Source: Diphasiastrum complanatum (lineage: Eukaryota > Streptophyta > Lycopodiopsida > Lycopodiales > Lycopodiaceae). From it: a stretch of 64,000 nucleotides of DNA. Shown piece by piece: positions 55,104-64,000 of this stretch (position 1 is the stretch's first letter; every line of letters begins with the position of its first letter). The translations under genes were made by a program, and so were the position numbers. Where the stretch lies: NCBI GenBank assembly GCA_029204225.1, contig CM055092.1, positions 25,835,803 to 25,899,802 of the forward strand. Reading direction: 5' to 3'. The notes under the pieces are model-generated. The model had not been told where the DNA came from and ran no database searches. It saw only the letters and a program-made list of their open reading frames with translations.

Positions 55104-55920
55104 TGTTGAATTTCACACGTGTATATTGTCCACTACATGTACTTGTGATCTCCTAAGGTGTGTAGATGCACCAAGATCAAGACTAGGTTGAGATTCAAGA
55201 TCTATCTTTTTTTCTATGGCAAAAACACACTACTACATGCATTCAATCACTTCCAATTCTCACTCACACGTGTGGGAAGTGTTCCAAAAGTATTCTAAGT
55301 AAAAACAAGCTGCTCTCCTCGGGTAGAGAGAGAATAACCATCATGAGCTCTCGGGTAGAGAGAGAAAGCTAGAAATTCAATGACACTCAAAATCCACTCA
55401 ATCTCAAAATCAATTAGATCCAAAATTGAGGAGTACAATGATAGTAGTAGATTCATGAGTTACCACTATGCTTAACTATGAGTGGGCCACACTTTGCCAC
55501 CTCTTAATCCTATTGGACCATTGATCCATGCACCTCTAAATTCTATTGGACCTTTTTCAAGCAAACATCAAATCCTATTGGACCACTCATGGTTCCACCT
55601 CTGAATCCTATTGGACCTCTTAAACTTCATCAAACAAAAGCATTACACTTGTCTACACTCTAATTGGCACAAGTTCAGAATTTTGGCTCAATAGTGGCAT
55701 TACAAGTGGAAATGGATAATTTGCCATCTATGCCAAATTTGACCCTATCAACATCCTACACCTAAATGCTTGACTATGAAATTCTATGAGACCCCTATAT
55801 CAAACATTTTTATTTACTTTACAATTCTCCACACGTGGGAACATCCTCTACACATGTGAGATTCACTTACAAACTTCTATCATAAAAAATACAAAGCTAG
55901 AGTTTTGCCAATTTCTCACA
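55104..55920 (-). repeat. 5' LTR (about 817 bp) of the copia element above
   Basis: On the minus strand it starts TGTGAGAAATTGGC at 55920 and ends ...GTGAAATTCAACA at 55104. Contains CACACGTGT at 55113, CTCACACGTGTGGG at about 55263 and CCACGTGTGG at about 55831. The arrangement resembles the LTR at 3151-3969. Confidence 0.75.
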
Positions 55921-56309
55921 TTTCATACCATTCGAGTCGCCAGTGCAGTCACCCAGACTAGCTGGCAGTACTAACAGACCCCCAGAATTAGATCCACCAG
56001 AAATAGAGAGAGATGAGACCAGTAGCGACGACCCCTCTACGGACTTCTACATAGAAGGGTGGACGATCTAGAGGACGAGAAGCCTAGGTACCAAGACTGA
56101 TAGAACTGAGATTGCAGTACACCTCCCTGCAGCCGTGTCTCTGGGGGCCCAGAAAACCCTCATCGGCTGGGGAGCACGGGGTGGTTGGGATGGCCCTCGG
56201 GATTGGAAGCAGCATTCTCTGATCACTCACATAAGGGCAGTGTGGGCCCTTCCCCTGTAGGGCTTCCTGGCGAGACCAATCCCTCGTCGAGAATTTTTTC
56301 CCTATCATC
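55921..56309. other. GC-rich island of unknown origin
   Basis: Distinctly more GC than its neighbours (for example GTCTCTGGGGGCCCAGAA at about 56136). Plus and minus frames of about 70-100 codons exist but no domain is recognised. It separates the copia LTR from minus-strand gypsy pol. Confidence 0.35.
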
Positions 56310-57408
56310 TTCTTAGTTGATGATCAGAACCAAGCATGTACAGGACATTGTTAATAATAGTATAAGGTGCTACCTTATATCTGATCCTTAAGATAGGTAA
56401 TGATATCAGAATATAAAGAATTTGTAGATGAAATTTGGAATAAATTTTTGTCTGGAAAATCATCAATAATTGGTTTTTCAATTTAATCTGTGTTGAGTCA
56501 CGATAAATAATCAACATTCATATGACATTTCCCTTGGTGAAGTTTTACTTGATAAGTAAATTCTTGTAGAAGTAGAATCCATCGAGCAATTTGTCCTGAT
56601 AAATATGGTTTATTCACCAGATCAACATGAAAAACGAAAGCATATCCCAACAAATAATGCCAAAATTTCTTAACAGTAAAAATCGTTCCGAGTGCTTCCC
56701 TTTCTGTGGCCAAATAATTCTTCTCTGAGGCACTTAGCTGTCGAGTTGAATAGTGTACGGGATGGTCTTTCTTCGGATCGCCGTTCTGGCTTAGACAGAC
56801 GCCAATAGCAAATGCAAAAACATTGATATAACTATAAAATAGAATAGCCCAGTTTGGTGGTCTCAGCATAGGAGCATTGGTCAACATCTACTTAAGTTCT
56901 TCGAATGCTTTCTGCTGTTCATTCGTCCACAAGTATTCCACTTGTTTCTTAAGTAGATGCATAAGATCAACAATAATAGAGGCATGATTCTAGATAAATC
57001 TCCAATAGTAACTGACATGTCCTAAGAAAGCTCTTAGTTCATATCGATTTGTTGGTATCAGGAGGTTCTTTATAAGCTCGACTTTATCTTCATCGACCTC
57101 TATTCCTCTGTTTGATATTCTGTGTCCAAGTAAAATTACTGTTTTCACACCTAAAAAATATTTTTCTTGGTGAAGCAATAAACAAGTATCTTGACACCAT
57201 TGTAATATAAGTTTCAGCTTTTGTATATGTGTTTTTATATCACTGTAAACATATAAATCATCAATAAAGATTTCAAGAAAAGTTCTTAGGCAGGCAGCGA
57301 GAATTAAGATCATAATTCATTGAGAAGTTGTTGGTGCGTTGCAAAGACCAAAGGGCATTTTGTTGTAGGCATAAGTGCCCCAATCTGTAGTAAATGTGGT
57401 CTTTGAAT
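56310..57408 (-). pseudogene. Ty3/gypsy RT and RNase H
   Basis: Minus strand from 57400: TTDWGTYAYNKMPFGLCNAP, then after a stop CLRTFLEIFIDDLYVYSD (RT catalytic IDD), LLLHQEKYFLGVKTVILLGH, RGIEVDEDKVELI and RAFLGHVSYYWRFI; then NAPMLRPPNWAILF, GVCLSQNGDPKKDHPVHYST, ASEKNYLATEREALGTIF and RWILLLQEFTYQVKLHQGKC of RNase H, then VLYMLGSDHQLRR of the integrase N-part. Several stops. Confidence 0.88.
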
Positions 57409-58261
57409 GATCCTCCTTTCTTACTCCAACCTAATTGTAACCAGAGAAACCATCACAGAAAGTGAGCTAGTCCAAGTCATTCTCAATGGCTTGAGAGATG
57501 AATATGACAACCTTGTCCAATCCTATGCCATTAAGGAGGAGCTACCAAGTTTGGAGGCCCTTCAAAGTGTGCTTATTTCTGAAGAATCAAGACGAGAGTA
57601 CAAACTCTTGAGGATGGACAAGCTATCACTCAATCATGATGATGGCAAAGTTCTATTTGCCAAGCACAAAGAGATGAGTAAGAAGAAACACCATCACTTC
57701 TCTAATGACAAAGCTAAAGACCAAGATGGAGAGGAGGAGGAGGATACCTCTCATGCTTCTACTTCAAATCTCAAGAAGAAGAAGATCAAGTGCTTTTATT
57801 GTGGCAAGAAAGGCCATTATGCCACCAATTGCTTCAAGAAGAAGAATCAACTCAATCAAGCCAACATCACCCATGAGAAAGAAGACTATACTGCGAGTGA
57901 TGGAGAAGGCTCTCTTATGGCATCAAGCTTGTCCAGTTCCACCTTCAACAAGGATGACTCATGGTATATTGATAGTGGAGCATCTTCACATATGTGTGGC
58001 TCCAAGCACTTTTTTTCATCTATTATGCCTTATGATGGAGTCAAGAAGACCATATACATTGCAAGCAAGCATGAGTGCAATATTGAAGGAGTAGGGATTA
58101 TTCCCTTGAAGCTTGCATCTTCTAAAGATCTCTTTCTCAACAATGTTCTTTTTGTCCCAAAGCTTACAAAGAACATCTTAAGTGTTGGCCAACTTCTTGA
58201 TAGTGGCTTTGATGTCAATTTCAATATTGACAATTGTGTGATTAAGAAGGATGGTGAGATC
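57409..58261 (+). pseudogene. Copia gag C-terminus and protease, cut by the young copia
   Basis: ESELVQVILNGLRDEYDNLV begins mid-gag. Zinc knuckle CFYCGKKGHYATNC, protease WYIDSGASSHMCGSKHFF, VLFVPKLTKNILSVGQLLDS and NCVIKKDGEI, then the LTR at 58262. All motif residues are intact, and the frame is open for 286 codons, so this copy was fairly young when interrupted. The left edge at about 57409 adjoins gypsy RT. Confidence 0.88.
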
Positions 58262-59123
58262 TGTTGAAAATTGTCACTTCTCACTTGACATTGGTTCATG
58301 TAAATATTGATCAAACATTAGAATATGTTGATGATATGATTTCACACGTGTGGAGCATGTTCCCATGTGTGAAAGGATGTACTTTTCATGTTTGTATATA
58401 TCCAAATTGATTTTGTATCATTCTAGTTAGTGTGAACATGAAATGACTAGTTTTTAGTCAAGTTGACTAGTCACCTACAAATTAGCTTTTCCTTGCATGT
58501 GCATGAGTAAATGCTCCCACATGGCAAGTGGATGTTCACATGTGTGTATAGAGTACTAGAAGATAAGAGTTGACCATTTTCCTTAGATCCTATTTTGTAG
58601 GGAATATTCCTATATTCTAGGAGACTAGCTTTTTGGATTTTAGTCATATTCTAGAAGGTCAACTATTGGATAAGGATCAAGGATGGATCAAATGGATAGA
58701 TATGAGTGATGTGGCACTCTTCACACGTGTGAAGGCCTGCTGGACTGTACCAGACTCATGGATGTACTTGATCCATAAAAGGATCATCATTTTGCTAAGA
58801 AGATTGATGAGACTTTTGCACTCTACACTTTTGTGAGATTTCTAGTCATTTGTCTTGTGATTTTTATGCATGATTGCTATCTAGTATCATTGTACTTGTT
58901 GTTTCAGGTGAAGTCCGTACAGTGGACAGTACTCCACACGTGTGAAGCCGCTCTCACTAAAAAATGATGTGTTGATCCATTGCTCTTGCTTAAATCCAAG
59001 TGTAGTGAATCTAGATCAAGATCTAATGTGTAGAACTTGATAGATTCATTGATTAAGCAACCAATAACTCTCTATGATTGTAAAGTACAATCATTATTGT
59101 CCTAAAAACTGTAAAATTTATCA
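58262..59123 (+). repeat. 5' LTR (862 bp) of the young copia
   Basis: TGTTGAAAATTGTC...AATTTATCA, with the PBS at 59124. Contains TTCACACGTGTGG (58341), TTCACACGTGTGAA (58720-58733), CCACACGTGTGAA (58934) and CCGTACAGTGGACAGTAC just before the last. A likely TATA is CCATAAAAGG at about 58773-58782. Confidence 0.93.
58773..58782 (+). promoter_or_regulatory. Candidate TATA box in the young copia LTR
   Basis: CCATAAAAGG resembles CCTATAAAAGG at the same relative place in the LTR at 48089-48742. It lies between two CACACGTGTG palindromes. No start site can be read from sequence. Confidence 0.4.
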
Positions 59124-59135
59124 TGGTATCAGAGC
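59124..59135 (+). other. Primer-binding site, tRNA-iMet type
   Basis: TGGTATCAGAGC directly after the LTR. Confidence 0.95.
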
Positions 59136-59719
59136 TAAGTAAGAGAGTGATCATTGAATCATAAATCTTGTAAAGATCATTGGCAAAATTTGTTTTTTGG
59201 CCAATACTAGTGAGGGCGAGTTCTTCTAGAGTGATAGCTTGTAATCATTTGGATCAAAACGACTTGGAGGCTGTGTATGTACTTTTCACACGTGTGAAAC
59301 CGTACAGCAACTTTCAATTCAAGTTACTTTGTGTTTTTTGGTCCCAAAATCACAATACTAGTTCATTTTTGGTGCTTTTTGAAGCATAGTATTGATCTAG
59401 ATTCATTCTAACTAATGCCTATGACCAAATAGTGTTTTGGATCATTGAAGCATTTCTTTTTAGAGTCTAAGATCAGATCTAAGAGGCTGATTTGTTCAGA
59501 TCCTTAGTTGAAGTGAAATCTCTAAGAAAAGTGTAAAGCAATTTTTTTTTGTGAGAGTGAAAGCTAGAAATTTTTGGTAAGATCTTTGAGTATCATTCAA
59601 GCTTGTGTGTTAGTTTGATAGAGACAAGCCTATAGGCATTCTAGTAAGCTTTAGGCCACTTCATAGATCTTTTAAAATTCAAAAATCTTTGTGATTTTTA
59701 AAAGAGCATTCATTCTAAA
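59136..59719 (+). other. Leader of the young copia
   Basis: 584 bp with TTCACACGTGTGAA at 59285-59298 followed by CCGTACAG. No significant frame. Confidence 0.8.
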
Positions 59720-61273
59720 ATGTCATCCATGGGTGGATATTTGATGGAACCAAGTGAGAGACTCACTTCCACAAATTATTCCATTTGGAAAGTGAGAATG
59801 GAATCACTCCTAGTGATCCATGATCTATATGACATAGTTCAAGGAGTAGAGGAAGAGCCTCAAACTCCCCAAGAACAAGCCAAATACAAGAAGAGAGCAA
59901 GATTAGCTCTACATTGCATAAAGTTAAATGTATGCAATGACCTCTTGAAAGAGGTGTCTTCTTGTACCTCATCCAAAGAGGCTTGGGATTCATTAAAGAG
60001 CATTTATGAATCCAACAATACTTCAAGAATCCTCATGCTAAGAAATCAAGTTTTCCAAAGCATGAAAGGAAGTGGAGAGAGTGGACAAGAGTATGTTCTT
60101 AGGATCAAATCTCTTAACAAGGAGTTAAGTGCAATAGGAGAGAAGATCCAAGATCAAGAACTAGTACAAATCATTTTGAATGGTCTAAGTGATGAGTTTA
60201 CCAACTTAGTCCAATCATTTGCCATTCAAGACTCTCTTCCATCCATTGAAAAGTTGCACAATGTTCTTGTGGCCGAGGAGAGTAGGCTTCTACACCTCAA
60301 GACAAGAATGGATAGCATGTCACTTAATGGAGGAGAGGAGAAAGCTAACTTTACATCTAAAGGCAAGAAAAAGCAAAATCCATTCAAGAAAAATCAAGGC
60401 AAGGAGGCCGAGATGAAGAATGGAGGATCTACCTCCAAAGGCAAAGTGAAGAACAAGGCAAAACTAAAGTGTTTCTTTTGTGGAAAGAAAGGACACTTTG
60501 CCTCAGAATGCTACTTGAAGAAGAATCAACAAGCCAAAGGAGATCAAGGGAACATTGCTCAAGAGGAAGAATATGAGGATGGATTCAACACATCCTTAAT
60601 GGTTGCATCTACACCAACTTCAAGTCAAGACACATGGTGGATAGATAGTGGGGCTAGTTCCCACATGTCCTTTAACAAGCATTATTTTTCTACTCTTCTA
60701 TCTTGTAATGACTCTAAGAAGTCAATATACACTGCTAGTGATCAAGCATGCAAGATAGATGGCATAGGATCTATACCTCTTTGTTTAGGCACATCTAAAA
60801 GGATAGATCTAGATAATGTTTTGTATGTTCCTACCATTTCAAGAAACTTGCTTAGTGTAGGACAATTAATGGACAATGGACTAGATGTACATTTCAAGAA
60901 TGGAGTTTGTTCCATCTTGAAAAATGATAAGTGCATAGCTAGTGGCATTAAGCAAGGTAGACTTTTCAAGTTGGATGCTAATGTTGCAAGTGAAAGTGTG
61001 AACTTGGCTAGGGAGGAGCTAACTCAAGTGGAGCTTTGGCATAAGAGATTAGGCCATCCTAATCTTCAATCTATGGAGTCAATGGCAAGCAAGGAACTAG
61101 CTCTCGGCCTACCAAGAGCTTTCAAGAAGTGTGGAAAAATGTGTGAGGCATGTGGCCTTGCAAAGTCACACAAATCTTCTTACAAGAATCTTCATCAAGA
61201 TCTCTCTCTCCCTTGGATCTCATACATTCTGATGTACATAGTTTTTCACATGCAAGTAATGGAGGTGCCTTGA
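59720..61273 (+). CDS. Gag, protease and GAG-pre-integrase part of copia polyprotein
   Basis: ATG at 59720 opens MSSMGGYLMEPSERLTSTNY, the same N-terminus as the gag at 54347, supporting the start. Gag spans about residues 1-250; CCHC knuckle CFFCGKKGHFASEC at 251-264; protease active site DSGASSHM at about 309; LYVPTISRNLLSVGQLMDNG; the integrase zinc domain LWHKRLGHPN (about 439) and CEACGLAKSHK (about 474). After about residue 490 (SYKN) this frame leaves the conserved sequence and stops at 61273, while integrase continues in the -1 frame. It supplies capsid, protease and the start of integrase. Confidence 0.92.
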   Translation: MSSMGGYLMEPSERLTSTNYSIWKVRMESLLVIHDLYDIVQGVEEEPQTPQEQAKYKKRARLALHCIKLNVCNDLLKEVSSCTSSKEAWDSLKSIYESNNTSRILMLRNQVFQSMKGSGESGQEYVLRIKSLNKELSAIGEKIQDQELVQIILNGLSDEFTNLVQSFAIQDSLPSIEKLHNVLVAEESRLLHLKTRMDSMSLNGGEEKANFTSKGKKKQNPFKKNQGKEAEMKNGGSTSKGKVKNKAKLKCFFCGKKGHFASECYLKKNQQAKGDQGNIAQEEEYEDGFNTSLMVASTPTSSQDTWWIDSGASSHMSFNKHYFSTLLSCNDSKKSIYTASDQACKIDGIGSIPLCLGTSKRIDLDNVLYVPTISRNLLSVGQLMDNGLDVHFKNGVCSILKNDKCIASGIKQGRLFKLDANVASESVNLAREELTQVELWHKRLGHPNLQSMESMASKELALGLPRAFKKCGKMCEACGLAKSHKSSYKNLHQDLSLPWISYILMYIVFHMQVMEVP

Positions 61274-63699
61274 TGTATGTAACTTTTATAGATGATTGTA
61301 CTAGATTCACATGGATTGAGTTACTATCAAAGAAAAATCTTGTTTATGAAGCTTTCATTAAGTTCAAGTCTCTAGTAGAGAAACAACTTAGTACTTCTAT
61401 CAAAGCACTAAGATGTGATAATGGAGGAGAGTACACCTCCAATAAAATGAAAGACTTTTGTGAGATCAATGGTATTAAGTTACAATACACTTGTTCCTAC
61501 ACCCCTCAACAAAATGGGGTGGCCGAGAGGAAAAATAGGAGTCTATGTGAGTGTGCAAAGTCCTTGAGGCTTGATGCATCACTTCCCATCTCATTTTGGG
61601 GAGAAGCCATAACATGTGCTAATTATTTGTGTAATAGACTTCCTAGTAGTGCTATAGATGGGATCTCACCTTATCAAGCCTTGTTTGATAAGAAACCCAA
61701 TGTAAAATATTTTAAGATCTTTGGATGTACTTGTTATGTACACATTCCTTTGGAGACTAGAAGGAAAGAAGATGCTACCTCCTTCAAAGAAATCTTTGTT
61801 GGCTATGGAGAAAATAGCAAGGGATATAGGATATATGATCCTACATCCAAGAAAGTAAAGGTAAGCAAGGATGTACTTTTTGATGAGTCACAATTTTCTA
61901 AGAGCTTGTCAAATGGATCTAACCCATTGTGCATTGAAGATCTTGACAAATCCGAGGAGGATCTTGACAAACCCGAGGAGGATCATGACAAACCCGAGGA
62001 TGGAGATTTGGATCCAAGTCAAAAGGGGCCAAGAAGATCATCAAGGAGCAAGGCCGAGCCCTCAAGGCTTACCTATGTGGACAAGGGAAAGCAAAAGGAA
62101 GGCTCTACATCTTCTACCTCTTACTCTTTTTTAGCTACATTGATTGAAGAACCATCATCTTTTGAAGAAGCATGTAAATCTAAAGTTTGGAGAGATGCAA
62201 TGCAAGTAGAGTATGATGCATTAGAAGAAAATCATACTTGGAATCTTGTAAATCTTCCAAGAGGAAAGAAACCACTTGCATGTAAGTGGATTTATATAAT
62301 TAAGTACAATCAAGATGGATCTATTAGTAAATACAAAGCTAGGCTTGTTGCTAAGGGATTTCTTCAAATAAAAGGATTGGATTATGAAGAAACATTTGCA
62401 CCTGTAGCTAAGCTTGTAACTATTAGATTAATCATTTGCATTGCTACTTTGTTCAAATGGGATCTCTACCAAATGGATGTGACAAATGCCTTCTTGAATG
62501 GCTTCTTAGAAGAGGAAATCTACATGATGCAACCCGAGGGCTTCATCAAGATTGGTGAGGAGCAAAAGGTGTGCTACTTAAGGAAGAGCCTATATGGCTT
62601 GAAGCAAGCACCTAGAGCTTGGTACTCTAGGTTGCATGATTTTCTCTATTCCCTTGGCTTTGTACTAAGTGCTTATGAACCTTCTTTATATTTCAAATGT
62701 AATGAAGGAAAGATCATCATTTTGGTTCTTTATGTTGATGACATCATTATGACAGGAAATGATGATGATGGCATAGGCAAAGTAAAAGTTGACTTATCTA
62801 GTGAGTTCAAGATGGTAGATCTAGGCTTCCTAAAGTTTATACTTGGGATAGAAGTGTCTAGAAGTAGCAATTGTACTTTCATAAGTCAATCTAAGTATGC
62901 TACTTCCATTCTTGAAAGATTTGGTATGAAAGATTGTAAGGGGATTGACACCCCTATGGAGCATGTTGTGAAAGCAACTAATGAAGGTGATGAAGCATCC
63001 TTTGAGGACATCACTCTCTTTAGGAAGCTTATAGGCTCTCTAATCTATTTAACCATCACTAGACCTGACTTAAGTTTTTGTGTAAGCAAGTTGAGTCAAA
63101 GTATGCAAGCTCCTTTAATTCATCATTGGAAAAGTGCCAAGAGAGTACTTAGATATGTTTCTAGTACTAGATTTTTTGGTATACTTTATGAAGGATCTAA
63201 CTTGCACTTGAGAGCCTACTCGGATTCAGATTTTGCAGGTGACAAGATGGATAGGAAGTCCATTAGTGCATTTGCAACATTTCTTTGTGGAGGAGTGATA
63301 TCTTGGCTTTCCAAAAAGCAAGATACAATCTCACTATCTTCTTGTGAAGCCGAGTACAAGGCATTGACTTCAACAACCAAAGAGCTCTTATGGCTAAGAA
63401 GACTCTTGATGGAACTACATGTGCTAGAGGCCGAGGAGATCCCTTACATATTTTGTGACAATCAAGCTTCTCAACAAATTGCTTCAAATCCTATCTTCCA
63501 TGCTAGAACAAAGCATATTGAGATAGCTCACCACTTTGTGAGGGAGAAGGTACAATCCAAGGAAGTGCAACTACATCATGTACCGTCATCCGAATGCATA
63601 GCTGATATCTTAACCAAACCATTGTCCAAAGATCCATTTTTTAAGTTAAGATATGCTCTTGGAATTGTAGATAGATGTACACTAGATTTGCCAAGTTAG
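61150..63699 (+). CDS. Integrase core, RT and RNase H of the young copia
   Basis: The conserved part starts at about 61190 (SSSRSLSPLDLIHSDVHS), so the Met at 61150 is not the real start. Integrase DDE: HSD at residue 28, RCDNGGEY Asp-90, GVAERKN Glu-126, the D35E spacing. Then ITCANYLCNRLPSSA, VSKDVLFDE and a repeated EEDLDKPEED linker. RT: ACKWIYIIKYNQDGSISKYK, ARLVAKGF, YGLKQAPRAWYSRL, catalytic YVDD at about 528-531. RNase H: AYSDSDFAGD, SSCEAEYKAL, FCDNQASQQIASNP, HARTKHIEIAHHFVRE. It ends at TAG 63697-63699, before the purine tract. A 1-nt step links it to the upstream frame. Confidence 0.92.
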   Translation: MWPCKVTQIFLQESSSRSLSPLDLIHSDVHSFSHASNGGALMYVTFIDDCTRFTWIELLSKKNLVYEAFIKFKSLVEKQLSTSIKALRCDNGGEYTSNKMKDFCEINGIKLQYTCSYTPQQNGVAERKNRSLCECAKSLRLDASLPISFWGEAITCANYLCNRLPSSAIDGISPYQALFDKKPNVKYFKIFGCTCYVHIPLETRRKEDATSFKEIFVGYGENSKGYRIYDPTSKKVKVSKDVLFDESQFSKSLSNGSNPLCIEDLDKSEEDLDKPEEDHDKPEDGDLDPSQKGPRRSSRSKAEPSRLTYVDKGKQKEGSTSSTSYSFLATLIEEPSSFEEACKSKVWRDAMQVEYDALEENHTWNLVNLPRGKKPLACKWIYIIKYNQDGSISKYKARLVAKGFLQIKGLDYEETFAPVAKLVTIRLIICIATLFKWDLYQMDVTNAFLNGFLEEEIYMMQPEGFIKIGEEQKVCYLRKSLYGLKQAPRAWYSRLHDFLYSLGFVLSAYEPSLYFKCNEGKIIILVLYVDDIIMTGNDDDGIGKVKVDLSSEFKMVDLGFLKFILGIEVSRSSNCTFISQSKYATSILERFGMKDCKGIDTPMEHVVKATNEGDEASFEDITLFRKLIGSLIYLTITRPDLSFCVSKLSQSMQAPLIHHWKSAKRVLRYVSSTRFFGILYEGSNLHLRAYSDSDFAGDKMDRKSISAFATFLCGGVISWLSKKQDTISLSSCEAEYKALTSTTKELLWLRRLLMELHVLEAEEIPYIFCDNQASQQIASNPIFHARTKHIEIAHHFVREKVQSKEVQLHHVPSSECIADILTKPLSKDPFFKLRYALGIVDRCTLDLPS

Positions 63700-63702
63700 A
63701 AG

Positions 63703-63712
63703 TGAGGAGGAG
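63703..63712 (+). other. Polypurine tract
   Basis: GTGAGGAGGAG just before TGTTGAAA, very similar to the tract at 406-416. Confidence 0.85.
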
Positions 63713-64000
63713 TGTTGAAAATTGTCACTTCTCACTTGACATTGGTTCATGTAAATATTGATCAAACATTAGAATATGTTGATGATATGATTTCACACGT
63801 GTGGAGCATGTTCCCATGTGTGAAAGGATGTACTTTTCATGTTTGTATATATCCAAATTGATTTTGTATCATTCTAGTTAGTGTGAACATGAAATGACTA
63901 GTTTTTAGTCAAGTTGACTAGTCACCTACAAATTAGCTTTTCCTTGCATGTGCATGAGTAAATGCTCCCACATGGCAAGTGGATGTTCACATGTGTGTAT
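63713..64000 (+). repeat. 3' LTR of the young copia, first 288 bp
   Basis: Begins TGTTGAAAATTGTC; every base I compared with 58262-58549 is the same. The rest is beyond the window. Confidence 0.95.

Larger units (their letters stand above)
58262..64000 (+). mobile_element. Young, nearly intact Ty1/copia element (3' LTR runs off the window)
   Basis: 5' LTR 58262-59123, PBS, leader, one long polyprotein with a single frame change, purine tract and 3' LTR from 63713. The visible 288 bp of the 3' LTR are identical to the 5' LTR by eye. All catalytic residues of protease, integrase, RT and RNase H are present. It is inserted in the protease of an older copia. The right flank and target duplication lie outside the window. 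Confidence 0.93.

Noticed and set aside
61130-61195. Programmed -1 frameshift site in the young copia
   Set aside because: No slippery heptamer or clear downstream stem is visible; a 1-bp deletion explains it equally well. Kept only as a question.
1-64000. tRNA, rRNA, organelle DNA or intact host genes
   Set aside because: I looked for these signatures and found none I could support; the TGGTATCAGAGC matches are primer-binding sites, not tRNA genes.

Overview
This is a gene-poor, repeat-packed stretch of plant nuclear DNA. Nearly everything recognisable is transposon sequence. Most of it is Ty1/copia LTR retrotransposons whose primer-binding sites match the initiator-Met tRNA (TGGTATCAGAGC type). 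There are also Ty3/gypsy remnants, a multi-exon CACTA (En/Spm) transposase, a SWIM-domain MULE-like transposase and two inverted-repeat MITE-like elements. I saw no intact host gene, no tRNA or rRNA gene and no CRISPR. Nested, decayed retroelements at this density point to a large-genome land plant; the lineage cannot be settled from the sequence.

Layout. 1-1.1 kb: 3' end and LTR of a copia element that sits in an older gag (1.1-1.45 kb). 1.5-6.2 kb: LTR pieces, a 5'-half copia element (3.15-4.99 kb) and gypsy fragments. 6.2-12.2 kb: a complete but decayed copia element with a 5-bp target duplication and LTR ends that are not TG...CA. 12.3-17.5 kb: an unrecognised multi-exon reading frame next to a broken CACTA transposase, ending at a CACTA-type terminus at 17483. 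17.5-26.9 kb: nested fragments, in which a gypsy element (LTR 20.24-21.31 kb) splits an older minus-strand copia pol whose two halves lie at 19.6-20.2 and 26.5-26.9 kb. 27-29.6 kb (+) and 44.7-48.7 kb (-): two diverged members of a copia family that has gag and protease but carries novel reading frames where integrase and reverse transcriptase should be. 29.6-31.8 kb: gypsy gag and a region dense in AACTCTCGC motifs. 31.8-37.65 kb: two copies of one copia family in an LTR-internal-LTR-internal arrangement. 37.65-43.66 kb: a gypsy element with gag/protease, an ORF-free 3.4 kb stretch, PPT and LTR. 43.9-44.6 kb: a histone H3-like fragment and an unrecognised frame. 48.7-51 kb: copia RT/RNase H and fragments. 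51.5-53.8 kb: SWIM/MULE-like gene. 53.8-58.26 kb: more nested copia and gypsy. 58.26-64 kb: the youngest element, a copia whose two LTRs look identical over the visible 288 bp and whose polyprotein is open except for one frame change.

How the parts work together. The young copia (58.26 kb onward) and related autonomous copies encode all the enzymes. The gag-protease elements would need integrase and RT supplied in trans. Many of the LTRs and leaders, from different copia subfamilies, carry the palindrome CACACGTGTG, often near CCGTAC or GTACAGT motifs, which may be a shared regulatory module.
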